NCBI GenBank assembly: GCA_905178155.1
Contig: CAJINV010000003.1
Location: 2,065,065-2,129,064 of the forward strand
From: Amoebophrya sp. A120
Lineage: Eukaryota; Sar; Dinophyceae; Syndiniales; Amoebophryaceae
Length of the DNA: 64,000 nt
Reading direction: 5' to 3'
Shown: in pieces, positions 42,306-56,300 of the stretch
Layout of the letters: each line of letters begins with the position of its first letter
Numbering within the stretch: the first letter of the stretch is position 1
Notes under the pieces: generated by a model
Told to the model about the DNA's origin: nothing
What the model saw: only the letters and a program-made list of their open reading frames with translations
The model's database searches: none
Translations under genes and position numbers: made by a program

Positions 42306-43434
42306 CTATTGGCGGTTCATATCATGCAGCAAGTTGAAACACATGTCATATGCGGGAAGAGTGAAACATGCGACGGGCGCAGCCCGCAGGATGCAAAAAG
42401 ATAAGCCCCGATATAAACCGGAAAGCCCTTCTTTGCGGTGGATCTGACGAGCGTACTTGATCCAGCTGGATTGCAGTTTGGCCTGGTGCGGCAGCTGCCC
42501 ATGCTGATGGAAGTCCCGCTGCATGCGACTGCGGATGACGTCACAGGGGTAGGTGGCTGTCCAGCCCGCAATCCCCGCGGCGGCGCCGGCCAGGGGGCGC
42601 GGCCACCCGTCCGCCTCGTCCGCGCGGCTGCATTGGCCCGACAAGTAGGTGAACGTTGCCATGTAGAAGCCGCGACCAATCCCCTCTTGGATCAAGTGCG
42701 GTAAATAGCCGAGGCGGAGTAGCGTCAACGGCTGTCTCATCCAGGGGAGAACATCACGCACCGACCGGAAGAACGAGGTTGGTACCGCGCTCGCGGGCGT
42801 CACCTGCGCCCGCAGCTTCACGCACACCACTGGAAACATGAGGATCGCATTGACCCAGCCGCTCCCGCACCCCGCCACAAAGTCGATTAGCACGGTCTGC
42901 CGGGTTGCCGTTAGGGGGTCAGCGCAGTTGGCGGGATCGAATGCAGGCACCACGGAGAGCTGATCCTTGAAGTATCGCCAACTCCCAAACATCAGCGTGC
43001 TGCTCAATCCGCTGGTCAGCAACGGGCCATGGATTCCACGGTAAAGAACGCGAATGGCCTTCGCATACTGCCGAGCGCGGTCACTGGCAGTTCCTGCCGG
43101 AATCGGGCCTCCGCCCGCGAAAACCCTCGAACCAGTGCTACCGATGTTCGAACCTGAGAAATTTTCGTTGGCATCAATCCAGCAACTTTTTGCATGTGGT
43201 TGTCATACATACTGCACTACCTTGACAGCGTGCTTCCATACTTGCACAAAGGTGACAGAAGTCCGTACCTGCAGAAGAAGGCGAACGCAGCAGCTGACGG
43301 ATCCCACCATCGCTGTCGGAGACTCGAGCTTGGGCGCGGACTTTTCCCGTGTCGAAGGGATGGCCAATCGTGATATTGACTAGCCCCGCAAACCAGCCAG
43401 CAGCCATGGCCTCGTAAGTCACAGAAGCACTCAT
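42306..43434 (-). CDS. Mitochondrial carrier family (SLC25) protein, 337 aa
   Basis: Exon 1 43434-43269 and exon 2 43153-42306, joined by a 115-nt GT-AG intron in frame (Ser-Ala-Gly-Ser-Asn), total 338 codons. Three repeats are visible. Repeat 1 has HPFDTGKVRAQ, a good PxDxxK motif, and repeat 3 has YPCDVIRSRMQ, also good. Repeat 2 has FPVVCVKLRAQ, where the acidic residue is replaced by Val. Paired helices with the Gly-rich AAGxxAG pattern (PLAGAAAGIAGWTATYPCDV) and a repeat-end motif (IHRKEGLSGLYRGL) are typical. The family exchanges metabolites across the inner mitochondrial membrane. The substrate cannot be read from these motifs; the loss of the repeat-2 salt-bridge residue is notable. 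The shape is closest to the carnitine/ornithine type carriers, which is weak inference. Confidence 0.85.
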
Positions 43435-46079
43435 GGTGGTCACTCAGCTGCGTCCTGGTGGCTGCGGCGCTGCTCTTGCGACTGCACCACGGCACGCTGC
43501 TAAGTCCCACGCTTCTGGTCCATGTGGGCACCCCACTGCCCACAACGAACGCCGGACCGCTGCGACTATCACGAAACGCTCGAGACTTCGAACGCCATCG
43601 CTATCCACGACAAAGACAATTCACTTCTTCTATTGCTTTAGGCCGCGCCGACCCATCGGAAGAGCAGCGCTCACATGTGCAGCAGCTACGTATCATTGAG
43701 GAACGAGGCGAAGAAAGGAAGGCTACTGAAGGTAGAAGCAGAATCGAGCAGGATAACGTGAAATGCGCCACCGCTCAATAAATCAGAGGCAGACGAATAC
43801 ACAAGAATAAGAAACCCAACACATTCCTATATATCACACACGGCGAACACACACAAATACGTCCGCAGGCAAGACTAATACTTATACACTGAGCCCTGCC
43901 TCCGATACCGCACGCAAACGCGAGAACAGCTGCGCAGCTGGACGCCCTCACGGTTGGTGCAATTGCAAACATACAGCTACGAAGTTGCCTGAGTAAATAC
44001 TGGCTGCAGGCACACGCTCGCAATAAAAGCCACGGCGCCTGCGCATGTGCACCACGCAGCGACGGAATCTGTCTGCCCAAGGGGGCGGTCTGCCTGCGTG
44101 CGGACAGAGTAACCAGCGCGGCGGGCCCCCACCCCCGCCCGACCACCAGCGGGCCCGCAGGCGCAAGCGACCGACCCAGCGCCGGCAGGTGGGGCGTGTG
44201 GTCGTCGGCATACAGAGCGACCCACCTGCGGCGAGCTGAGGCGGGGCCACGGGGAGGGCCCGCCGCGCCCGACATTGGCGCCCCCCCCCCCCCAAGTCCG
44301 TTGCGGCAGCCAGGCAGGCCCTTGGGCGAGAGGCGGGCCACAGCCTTCGGGACGTCTGGGCCAAGACTCTCGGCCAGTATCCTCGCACGCAGCCGGCCGC
44401 CCAAAGCGTGCGCCGACACTATCCGCGCCGCCAGGATTCGCAACGCCATCCCGGGCTCCTTGGCTGTGGGCGACGCCTAAGTGTTTAAGTACGCAGCGGC
44501 GCCCCGCCCTCGTGAAGTTCGGGCTGCGCAATCGCGGCCGCCCAGGCTAATGGCAAAGGCCTGACAGCCGATCTTCTCCGCCTGGAAGTTTTCCGTCCCT
44601 GGGCCGGCGCGGCATCTTTACCCAATGGGGCCAGTTCTTCCATCCCTAGCGCCGCCGCGTGCAGCACGGGGGGCGCCGCATCACCGGGGGGATTTGCCCC
44701 CGCCTGCGCTCGCCATCCCACTCGCCCCAGCGCCGGCAGCGAAGCAAACACTGGCGCACCCTTCCGGAGTTGTTTGGCGGCTTTCTCCGCCCACTTCTTC
44801 CAGGACCGCTCAACACATCGCGGGATCAGAACGGGACAAGAGCGCGCGCCCCCCCCGGGCTGCAAGCCGTGCCGGGCGTGGTTGGCGCGCCGCCAAGGGC
44901 CTCCCCAAAAAACTTCTTGCCCGATACCGCTCGGCCAGGTGTGCGAGCAATACCGACACAACGCGGAACGGCTCGGCAGCCTCACAACACGCGGAGAAGT
45001 CTGGCGCCGACACAGAACAACCGCCGCGCTTTTGCTGGGTTTTGTCTTGTGGCTGGGACGGCTTGAGGGAAGGGCCCTCTGCGAGCATGTTGCGCAGCTC
45101 TGCCTTGACCCCGTGACCCCTTTCGGACGGCTCAGGCAGCTCCGGCCCCGCCCGTGTCGTCCCGGCTGACCCGGAAAGCCTTGCTCGCCGGGCAAGTAAG
45201 TGCCGGCATCCATGGAGAAAGGAGGCAGCCCGAAAGCCGCGGGCCTGGCGGATGCACGCGCACCGTCCGGCCGCGCTGCGGTGCGCAGCGTCGCAAAAAC
45301 GGCTCGCCGCTGCCCCCTTTTCGGGGTGCCTATGTATCAACAGCACACAAGTGGCACACTTCCAGCCGCTTGGCCACGACGTTGGTGGTCTGCGCAAGCG
45401 TCGGGGCCAGCCTTTGCGCGCAAGGTCTGCAGGCGCTGCCTGCTGAAGTGGGCGACCGTGGCGAAGGTGTTCGCCTAACGCATAGCAGCAATGGGCAGCA
45501 TTCGTTCAGCAATCTGTCAACTACCACAGCGCGCGCCATAAAGAGAAACTGAACATCGAACACGAAGACGCACGAGAAGGCTCGGATAATGCCTTCGAAC
45601 TTTAATACCACATTTGCATTTCTCGCCAAGGAAAACTATTCCAGGAGAACGTTCTGCAAGAGTCTTTGAAAAACCCAACAGCTCGCATTGGGCGTGTCTG
45701 TAGCTGTGCTCCTGTAAGTACTTGGGTGCAAATGCGGTCCGCACAAGTAGAACGAAACGCACACACAGTTAGTGAGTACCACAGAAGGGAGCCTGCACGC
45801 CTTTGACAGCTTTGACTTTATCACTGTAGCTTATTTGAAGGACGGTTTATCACTTAACTTGGACGTTTTGCTTTTTGATGTTGATTGCAAAAAACTACTA
45901 TGCGCGCATAACTGAAACCGGACATACAACAAGGAATCATAACACCCAAATTCACTTGCTAGTGATGTAGCAACGATGAAGCTCCTACAAGAGGGCACAG
46001 AGAGGTGCAATGTTGCGGGTGCGCGAGTCTTGTACAAAAACTTTCCGCAACATCCACCCCCTACAACCGGAGATTATAT
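43435..46079. other. Intergenic region containing a GC-rich island
   Basis: From about 43980 to 45480 the GC content is far above the flanks. It includes a run of 14 C at 44281-44294 and Arg/Ala/Pro-rich frames open in several phases at once on both strands. That pattern reflects base composition, not coding, so I annotate no gene. The remaining 0.5-0.6 kb on each side are ordinary AT-richer spacer. Confidence 0.5.
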
Positions 46080-49000
46080 CTATTTCTCCGGTGCATCCTG
46101 CGCCACGAACTTCATCTTTTTGAGGTCCTCCGCAACCTTTCCCTTCTTAAATTGGTCGTTGAATTCCGTGAGGGCGGATAGTGTGTCACGCACAAGCTCC
46201 AAGTCCTGGGACAGGAATTGCGCGCCGCACATCGGGCACGGATCGTCGGCGGCCTTCGTAATCTCCGTGTACCGGGCCGGAAACCGGCACTTGGGGCAAA
46301 AAGAATAGTCCTCCCGTGTGACAAAAAGACCGGAGTAGATGCAGAGGGGCAGAATGTTCAAGCAGTGCGCGCACTCAATGGAGGAGCGCGGGATACTCGT
46401 TTCACAGTGCGGACACTCGGCGTGCGGAACAGTCTGCTGCCCGCCGTCCTCTGTGGGTATTTTCGGAAATTTAGTTTGATTTCAGCGGAAAAAATCATAC
46501 TTCTCATTTTAGTAAAAACTCAATAGAGATGAGTGATCCGGTAAGAAAGGTAAAACCTCCACGTATACAAGCACCAAGACCGACCACTCACGCAGCCAGA
46601 TTAAATGATTGAATACCGCTCCCTTGCTTCTTCCGCACAATCGTTTCGATTTTCCTTTTGTACTGTTCGCTGACCTGAGATCGGTGTTCCGGCCTCATCA
46701 GCATGACTGCGAAGGTGTAGGCGTCCTCCTTCAGATTGGCGCGCTGGCACTCGATCACCACACTGGTCAGGATGGGGACAATGTGCTCGGGGAACTGCTG
46801 TATGTTGTTGCCGACGCGCAGCAGCATCTGCGCGGCGTTCAGGTGGTCTCCCGATTTCACGATGCGCTTCACTATTACGTAACTGTGCAGTAGCACGAGT
46901 TTGCGGTACAAGTCGAGCGGAATCGGCAAACCCTGTGCGCCAAGGTCGCGAAAAGTAGAGAACATCAGGTCGTGTGCTACTCGGTAATTTCCGCTATCCT
47001 GTTCCTGCTTGGCAATTACCAATGCTGTTTTCGCCGCCTGGGTTGCAAACGATTGTTTGGTGGTTATCTTTCAAGTAGCACCTGACTGATTCTTGTCAAA
47101 TCTACGTCCCAGTATCAAAAACTTCAAAGTTCTTGCTGTTGCGCGGCAACAGCACTACATCAAATCTATCAAAATCAACCATCACAGTAAAGGCCACTTT
47201 CGTGCTTATCTATACTTGCTCGTAATTGCCGAGCGCCTTGTGAAGTTTGTAGACGTATTGTGGGTCTTTTGGCGCCACGGGTCCCAACCGCTGCGTGCTG
47301 TTGGCTGCCAGAGAGCTGTTGATAGCCGTATTGTCGCCCATCAAGTAGTCGATGAGGGCGTGCGTAAGCCTCTCCTGTCTGGCCTTGCCAACCACATCGA
47401 TGGCGGCAAGCAAATCAGGATCACTACCGTTCTTCAGGTACAGCCTGTTTGAAATTTTTGGTGAAGATCGATAGAACTAATTTTCTTTTTCATGCTCGCA
47501 GGATCCCGATAATAAATCATTCAACACATTGATGTTAATTTGAAGCAAAAATATCTCCTTCATCCTAGAGCTACACCTGAGCGCGGTCTCGACGCCGTCA
47601 GAGCAGTTGGCGTAGTGCTGAGCGGCTTTGCTCAGCAGGGAGCGGTTTTCGTAGTACTGCGCTATCTTCTTGTGGAATTCGTCGGCGATGGTCAGGTGAA
47701 TGGTGCTCAGCACCGTTTCGAAAGTTTCCATCTCGTCGTGCGTGCTCGCTAGCTGGAAGGCCTCCTCGCTGCTGTTGCCGATCAGCAAGAACTCGATCGC
47801 GCTGCGAATGTCCCCTCTTCTCCTGCAGTATTCGCTGATCAACTCGGCTCCCTGCTGTAGCCGCGTCTCCCGTACCTCAGAGTTAGAGGGCAAGTAAAAG
47901 TAGAAGTCAAACACGATCAGAGGGTCGTGAAGATTATTGCCACTTTCATCTTTTGCCAATCGCACTGTTGCTCTTCAATGCACTGACGTAAGTCAAAGTA
48001 TCTACGGCTACACAAAGAAAGAAGTACCAGCTGAAACGCCTCGCTTGGTCGCTCAAGGTGGTTGAGTAACAGGCGCACGACCGCTTCGTAGTCCTTGCCT
48101 CGCTCGTACGCATCGAGCGCTTCTTTGTACTGCCCCCGAGATTCCTTAGCTTTCCCATACTGCAGGAAAAGCTTCGGCGTTTGTATTTTTCCAAGCAAAG
48201 GCGTCGCAGCGTCGAAATTCATGTCTTGGATGTAGAGCATCCTGTATTAGTATTTTTGTGCACCACATAATTAGTTGATGTTGGGTCAACATCCTAGGCC
48301 GCAGAAGAAGAAAAGCAAACCATAAAGGAGACCACAAAATTCAAATCTTACGCTGCCTTCTCGTAGTTTTCTGCTTTTTCGTACATTTGCCCCGCCTCTA
48401 CGTTGTGCTTGATTGACTCCAAAAGCGCGCCGCACTCCTTGTATAGGTTCATATTTCCGACCTCACGCGCAAGCCGTATACCAGTCGCGATGTCGCCGGT
48501 TCCTGAGTTCGATGAATGGCTGCGTGCCATCATTGCATTAAAGCAGTTCTTGTTGAAAGCAAAAAAGAACCTCGTTCTTCCTATTGCTGTACGAAGATTC
48601 GAACAGCAGGCAGTAGCATCGCCAACAAAATGAATATGAGCCATCAAAGCCGTTGGTCGAAAAAAATTTTGTACGAAGCAATGTCCTGGCGAGACCCGAC
48701 TGCACTTCTTCGTTGTGTGCGTCGATTTTGGCGATAAGAAACGAGTCCCCGCCCTCGCTGTCCGGACGCAGCAAGCTCTGTTGGTAGTACTGCACCGCCC
48801 CTTGGTACTCGCCCTTTTGCTCGAGCTGGCGCGCGGTTCGGAAGTAGATGATCGGCAGCTTGTAGGGCGCATACGCTTCCGCCAGGGGAATAGCCTCGCT
48901 CCAGTTCATCAGATCCACTTGCATCAGCAGCGCATCCCCACCGAAAACACCCCCGTCGCGCAGCCATGTCTCCTGCGCTTGGCGAAACTGCCCGCTCAGC

Positions 49001-51931
49001 TGATAAATGTGACCTGATTATATCGTAGGTGGAAGAAACGCGCTTGCTGAAGTGCAGGTCGACTTGCGAACAAATTAGCAGACACGTATTACGTGGAACC
49101 AAACTACTACTACATTTTCAATGTCGATCAAAAATAACTTCAAGACTTCTGGTGTGTTGAACGTAGACAATGCAAGAATACCCGAAAGCTCCTGTTTGGA
49201 TTCTATCTCTGCCAGGTCTTGGAGGGTGAAAACCATTCCAGGTTCGGTCGCTAATCGCGCGTAGGCCTTCTGCGCTACCTCGACGTCTAGGTTTTCGAGC
49301 GCAAACCAGCCCAGCGCTTGCCAGTACTGCTTCTGCCGCAGCTGTGCTGCGTAATTGTAAGCGCTCTGTAGCCTGTTGAGGGCGAGGTTCTGGTAGAAGG
49401 ATTTCTCGAGCATTCCCTGGTCGAAAGGCACCTGGGGATGATAATGCGTGGCAGAGATTGATGGGGGCACTAGGCACTGGCACTGCAAAAAGTAGAAAAC
49501 TAGTGCGAAGAACGAAACTACGGCGAGCGAACATGAGGGAACTCTGCTCCTCGAACGACCATATCACTGTCAGCACATATCAACATAGAGATGAACAAAA
49601 CCACACACCGCGCACCAGTGAGTTGTGCGTTTTCAGTGGGAAGCTTTCCAGCGCTCCTGACGTGGACTGACAGATGACTCTGCCGTCGTAGAGCATCAGT
49701 AGGCGCACGTCGGAAGGCATTTGCATCGTCTCGGCCTCTGCTGATTTCGGTCTTATGGACGAGGAGGAGGAGGAGGACGCCGATGCGCCGGCGCCCGATG
49801 ACCCTCCCGACATCCCGCTGCTGAAGGAGTACTCTTCCGCGAGTTTCCGCACTAGGGTCCCGTCGCGGTGGTGTGACACGTAGTAGTAGACGTGTATGGT
49901 TTGCCCGTCGTGCGCCAGAAAGCAGTTTGGTTCCACGACATCCCAAAGCAACTGCTGCAGCTGCTGCGGAGCCGACGGGACCTGAACGCACTCATCGGAC
50001 ACCGGGCTGTACACCATCAGATTCCCTCCCGTGTCCAGCAGCGCGGCCCGCGTCCCGTTCGCGTTGGGATAGACCGCTTTGACCGCAATGTTGTGCTTGA
50101 ATTCGTTCACCTCCGCGTGGTCCTGCAGCGAATAGTGCACGACGGTGTTCGGCAGCGCGACGTAAATCAGAAAATCGGAGGCAATCATCGGGGCCAGTGC
50201 CTTCTTCTGAAATATCCTCGAGATGCTCTGTTCCTCGCCCGCACTTCCCCCCGCGCCCGCGACATTCGCATGATCAAAGCCGGAGCTACTACCGGGGAGT
50301 TTGTTCAGCGACACCTTTCCGTCGATCCAGATCGCCGCGTGCGTGCTGGACAGTGCGACGGCCTCGATCGTGCCGACCTGTTCCTGTTCCAAAACCTGGC
50401 GCCCGTCGGCCAAGGCGTAGAACCAGATGCGGTTGTTCATGCCGGCGCACACGTGACGGGGTCCCAGGGCGAGAAAGCTGGGTTCCACGGCGCAAGTGAC
50501 TTTACTACTTTTGCTCCCTTGTTGGAGCTCTCCCTGCGCGCCCGCGCTCTTGATCACGCTCTTGGCGCTGACCACGGTAATCTCCTTCAAACTGGAAAGG
50601 TAGCAGAGGCGGTCGCCGCACACGCTGGACAAACTGGTGAGTTTCGCGAGGTAGCAGTACAAGTAGCCATTGGACGTCGCGAACGTAAACAGCTGCCCAT
50701 CGTCGCTCCAGTGCAGCTGCGTCGTGCGGCCCTCGGGCTGGAACTGAATCCGCGAGCTCTTCTGCTCCCGCCAATTCCTGGCGTCCAAAAACCGGATCTC
50801 CCCATTTTCGCCGCACGCAGAGGCGACCTTCAGACCGTCCACACTGCCGGACAGCTGGTTTACGCTTGCGCCATGAAGCTTCACCTCTTCCTGTAGTGAT
50901 CATTTTGATGATGTCGATCACTACTTCGCAAGGAAACAGCACGTCGAACTACACATGTTTCCCTGTATAATCACTACGAAGTTGCCGATGTAGATGCGCG
51001 AGTTGTACCAACTCGTATGTACTCTGTAAGGTAAGGAACCAAGCAAGTAGAACTCTTCTACCTATACCTTGGCCTGGCCCCCGATACTTTCGAGCACGAA
51101 CACGTGGCCGGACGCGAACCCCACGATGGCTGTTGACCCGCACCAGACGTAGCTTGTTATCTGGCCGAACTTGTCGCTGAAGGTCTGCTCCTGTAGCTGC
51201 GACGTCTTCCAATTCAGTAGGACGAGGCTCTTTTTGTTCTGCAAAAACGAAACGTTTGTTTGCGCACCCCCGGACGAGCTGCTGGACGTACTGGACGTCG
51301 ACGCCGGCGAACAAAACTGCAGCTGCTCCGGCTCGGCGCGCACCTGCGTTTGTTCCAGCGAGTCCCCGTCTTCCTTGGAAATCGTCACATTCTTGTCTTC
51401 GGACCCCAAAGCGAGGATGTGACCACCCTGCCCCCCACCGGGACTGTTACCTTGCCCACCAGCGGCGCCAGAGATCGACGCCCACTGGCCCGACGTGATC
51501 TTCTTGCTGTGCTTCCCCAGGATGGTTTGCTTCTTCATCGTTCGCTTGTTGTACAGCAGCAGCCCGCCCTTGCCCGTGCCAATCGCGAGCGTGACTCCGG
51601 ACTTGCCCCAGGTCAAGAAACTCGGGTCGCGGGAACTCACCTCTAACACCTCGGTCCGCCGGGTGGCCACCGAGTACAGCAGGACAGCCGGCTCTCCCTG
51701 CTGCAAAATGGCAAGCAGCTCGCCATCCGGGTCCCATTCCAGGAAGGTGACCGACGCACCGAGGGCCTTCAATCCGATTTCCGCCACCACCTCGGACCCG
51801 GTGCGGTCAAACAGGAACACATTGCGCTGTCCCTCCCCGACAACCGCGACCAGGTTCCCGCTGGGCTGCCAGGCGAAGATCACACGACCCGACCCCAAAA
51901 ACTGGGGTCCGATCTGGAACAGCTGCTTCAT
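46080..51931 (-). CDS. IFT144: Intraflagellar transport protein IFT144 (WDR19 homologue)
   Basis: Exons (approximate except the first three ends): 51931-51068, 50890-49616, 49431 to about 49110, 48930-48655, 48490-48352, 48240-47945, 47940-47560, 47420-47225, 47030-46595, 46460-46080. Exons 1-3 join at phase 0 with GT-AG introns. The N-terminal half is WD40 repeats (for example FAWQPSGNLVAVVGEGQRNV and WDPDGELLAILQQGEPAVLL). The C-terminal half has TPR-like helices: KLFLQYGKAKESRGQYKEAL, and HIVPILTSVVIECQRANLK with GDHLNAAQMLLRVGNNI. It ends in zinc-binding Cys pairs (CPHCETSIPRSSIECAHC, CPKCRFPARYTEI, CPMC). The GDH-ML-RV-NNI-FP-HIVPILTS order and terminal Cys clusters match WDR19. It is a subunit of the IFT-A complex for retrograde ciliary transport. 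Length is in the usual range. Confidence 0.9.
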
Positions 51932-53345
51932 TTCTCGTCGTTCCTAGATTGGAAACCACAACCGCTCGGGACGATCATGCGAGTCGTGCTGTCTCTTAGC
52001 TTCGTGAAAAAGCGCCCTTGGCCAACACACAACCCCTCCGACCGCACTTTCTGGCCATCATCGCGTCCGATCACCTGCCGTGGGGCCCCTCCGCCTCCAC
52101 GAGCAAGCCCGATGATCACGTTCAATTTCAATCGGGATCCCGGCGGCCGGCGGTATTCTTTAATTCCGTGCGAGTGCTTTTCGTTTTGTCTACCGGTCTC
52201 TCGCAGGTACGACAACGATTGATTCTCAAAAATAAAATAAAATAAAAGTACTGAAAAAAAACGCCGTAGCAGCATGTACAACCCGACAGAAAAAAAGAGA
52301 CCTCAGGAACAGTACAGGCTCCGTGTCTTCCTGCGAACCACAGGAAGCAAAGCAATCTCTCTGGTCATCATGCAGTTGGCCCTCACACTAGCACAGCAGC
52401 CCATCGCTCCTCTCTCTGAATTTTGATTGAATTCGTCGACATTAAAAATGGCAAAAAGTTTTTTTTAGATTTTTGAAGGACGAAAAAAATTCCGGACGCT
52501 GGTGCCAACACTATCTGTTGATGAAGCAACAATCCGACATGGCGCGGTGGATATCACGTCTACCGGTGCGGTTTTTTTTTTTTCCTTAGCGGTAAGTAGG
52601 CTTCTCCTTCAACAGTTCGAGGATATCGACGTTTGTTTTCGTAGGAAGGATATTCTAAAGGTGGCAGTTGCATTCGTTCAATAAGGTACAGTGAATTCAA
52701 ATCAAGTTGGCTCTCTCCCGATTCATCTTGTGCAGGCCCGACCTGCGGTACATTTTACAGTGCGAAACGGGAAACGAAAACCAAAATGAAAACAAGAAAG
52801 TATAAACTGAAACTAGTTAAGCTCACATTGGAAGTCTAGGGGTAGAAGACTTACCATTTATCATCTTCCGAGACACATGCGGAGGCTGGAGGGCAAACTT
52901 AGGCGAGGCACCATCCGTGGCAGATCTAGTCATACTTGTTGTTTCTTCTCGCTGCAATACGTTTCCGCTTCTCTAGACTAGTACGTACTTCCCTACCAAC
53001 TCACGCTACTAAATTCCTCTCTCAACCTCTGCGTCAAGGAAAAAGATCACATTAGAACTCTACTGTGCTGAATCAGAACGAAACCATTTCTTTGCTGTAA
53101 TCTCATTCGTAAAAACTGTATTGTGTATTCTAGGTTCACTTGCGCTGTCAAACTTTGGAATTAGATACGAAACATTTAGCTGAATTCTCTTCTTTATAGC
53201 GGAAAGAAACATTAGCAGTATCAAATGAAAACATAAGGTAAATTAACAATTGAGTATCCACCTTCTGGAGCATGCAATTCATTGTCATTGACATTCCTGT
53301 TGTCACGTACGACGTTTACATTCTTGCACTTCGTAACAACTTTTT
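51932..53345. other. Intergenic region
   Basis: About 1.4 kb. The first 500 bp is the 5' side of IFT144; the rest is AT-rich with several poly-T and poly-A runs. No gene, tRNA or introner ends seen. Confidence 0.45.
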
Positions 53346-56300
53346 TTACTCCGGATGATACTTCTCCAGCGGATCACCACTGGGGCGGTTGTCAATGCGG
53401 AGCAGCTGCCGCATGGTCAAATCGCGGGCATTCCGGATGTCCTTGTTAGTCAGCTCCTCATCCCGCAACGTCTTTTCCTGTGCCAACCGACTGTTAAAGT
53501 CATCCCCCGTCTTGGTCTTAACTGTCTCCCCGGGCGGTGCCTGGATGATTTTTTGTCGTCCGATACAAGAAATTTTCATTTCCAAGTAAGTTGCTTGGTG
53601 TCACGTCGATCACTACCTAAACTAGTACAAGGGCAAAGGCAACTACTCATCATCATGATCAACATCAGCATGCTAGCTTGTTGGTACAAAATAAACAGAG
53701 GACGCAAGAACCGTTGCTTCTACCTGTTCATCCAAGAACTTTCCGGAGTCGTAGGGCGCGAACACGGGCAGTGATATTGGTGGTTTTTCTCTCTTGACGA
53801 CGGGCTTTTTGTCGTCCATGAGACTGGCCTTGGTCTTGTTGACGTCCTGTGCCGTTCGGGCCGGGTCCTCCAAGGGATTGGCGCCCGCGGTCTCGAGGAT
53901 GGTGTCTTTCAACTGCGCTAACTTGGTCTTTGTCGCTTTGCTGGAGACGTCCTTCTGCGCCACCGCGACTTGAAACTTCCGCTTCGCTTGCTGCCGCTCG
54001 ATCCTAGAGTAGTGGTGCCGTTCCAATTCTTCGTACGAATTGAATCTACTAACGCTATGAGCATGCATGATCACTAAAGCTGTGAGGAGCAAAGCATCGT
54101 TGCAGTCAAAAAATAAAAGTGTAATCAATGGGGTCCTGGAATAGGTGGAGCCTGCCAAACAGTCGAATTCTACTTGTTCACGAAAACCGGTATGTATTCA
54201 AACCACAAGTGAAAGTTCATTTCCTATGTTTCACAGACAGGTAGTCAAACCGACACAACAACTTAAGTGGTCGCCAGTACGCGTGCTAAATCACAGAAAC
54301 ACTGAGTTGCTTTCATCGCACAACAGCATCGAAAGAAGCATTTCTTGATTCATCCGTACCTTGACTTCGGCAGAAAGTAGTTGTGGATTTGTTTTCGGCG
54401 CCACTTGTAGTGGTCCATCATCTGGAGTAATTTCTGCCTCGTCATCGCACCACGCCATCTTCGCTGCACTTTCATGATCAGATTCTTGGTTCTGCGGTAA
54501 TCCCGTCGCGTTTCGATACCACGCGTCCAACCTGGTTGTGGTCGCATGAAATTGAATGCCTGATTTTACTTGCGGTCTTCTCGTTCGTCCATGTGCCTTT
54601 GCAACGCGCTTCCACCAAGAGAAGATGAACAACAAACTAAGTATACACGTATGGACAAAAATTTTACCCTGCAGTTTCATGATTGCCCACATGACACGCG
54701 GTCTCGCACGACGGAGATGTTCTTGGACCACGGGGTCTAACCGTTCCAGCAAAAGCAGAATGTTGGACGCATCCAGAAAAAGATGCAATTGTCGGTTGCC
54801 TGAGATGATCTCATATTGGAGAAAATTTCAAAATTTACGCATAGATGTGCATACAGTCTGAAAGGAAAAAGATGAAACGAATCTTGTTCACTAGTCCCAC
54901 TGCGGATCTCGCAATAGTGAAAATGGATCTTTCAACTAGGTATCTATACCCTTGCAGTGCAGGAAAGTGAAGCAGTCGGTGCAGAGCAGTTCCTGCTCCT
55001 GTTCGTCGAAGACGGTAGCGCGCACGTTGCCGCACTGGTTGCACATTGGTGTCACAGAAACTTTTGTGATCGTGTGTTCCCTCCGGTGACCGTTGAAATG
55101 ACACTTCCAGAAGCACTGCAGACAGAAGTTGTCCCGGCAGAAGTCGCCTGATTGAAAGTTGATGCCGAGAGTCACAAATGCTCGCTCGTTTCATTTACTT
55201 ATAATGAAAAGGCTAAGTACGACCACACGACACACTGGACAGACAACGTACGTTTCAGCATCGGACAGGTCTTTCATATTCGACAGCATCAACAACAATG
55301 TACAACAAAGGAAACGCAGTACAATGGAAGGCTGCTGGATTGTCCTCGCACTCGTCGCAGGTGATGTTTTGTTCGATGATTTCACCGTCACTGACGGCAA
55401 CCAACATCGCCCGGTGATCTGACCGAAAACCCTTTTTGTGCATCGCCTCGAAGCATGTGAAGCAGAAGTAATCCTCGCAGTTGCCGCAAAACACTTGTGG
55501 CTTCTTCACGTTGCACGAAGAGCAGAAACTCCCCACCGCGGTGTAGCAGATGCTGTGGTCCTTCTTCGGCCCAACCGCGAATTTGTGCAGGTTGTCAAAG
55601 CAACCTTGGCAGTAGGACTGCAAGCACTGGTTGCATTTTATTGTTGCCTGGAGGACACCTGTTGTGACATGCATTTTCAGCACATGTTTAATGCGAAGAC
55701 TCTGACTCTTCACCATTCATCATAATCGTGGTACGAGAAAATGCAGAGACACAAAAGGAAAAGTGGAAGTGCGGCGCACAAAGAAGGCGAATCGATTAAA
55801 GTGGTCCTCGGTGAACAACCACAAAACAAATTATACCGCAGTCCTGGCAGGGAATTTGCAAATTGCGAAATTGCTGGTGGAACAAAATGTCGGGCTGGCA
55901 AAAGAACAGGCCGCTCACCGCGGGCTTCGTTCGGAATGCAAGAATGTCGATCCGACTGCGTTCCAGGACTTTCAAGTACCGCTGCGTCAAGGGGTGCTCC
56001 AACGTGTAGTAGTCGTTTTCCAAGTCGTGGAAGTACACGATGTTACTTTTACCTGTGATGGGAGAAACAAAATTCAAATTTAGCTGGCGCACATCTTCAA
56101 GTAGCGCTTTCTAATTCTAAGCAACATCCTAACTCTTCAAATTTTCACCATCAAGATGTAATGCAAAACATCAGCGAGAGTCGTAACCAAAAAGATGTAC
56201 TGATGATCATTTCCGCATTTGGTGGCATTGGGGCATTGCACATTTCCCGGGCGACCCATGTCAGTTCCGGTTCAAATTCAAGCTCGATGCCGAGATACTC

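Noticed and set aside
44485-45213. A 242-aa minus frame and several overlapping frames in the GC-rich island
   Set aside because: Long frames are open in many phases on both strands at once, which is expected from very GC-rich DNA. No domain or codon pattern supports one of them.
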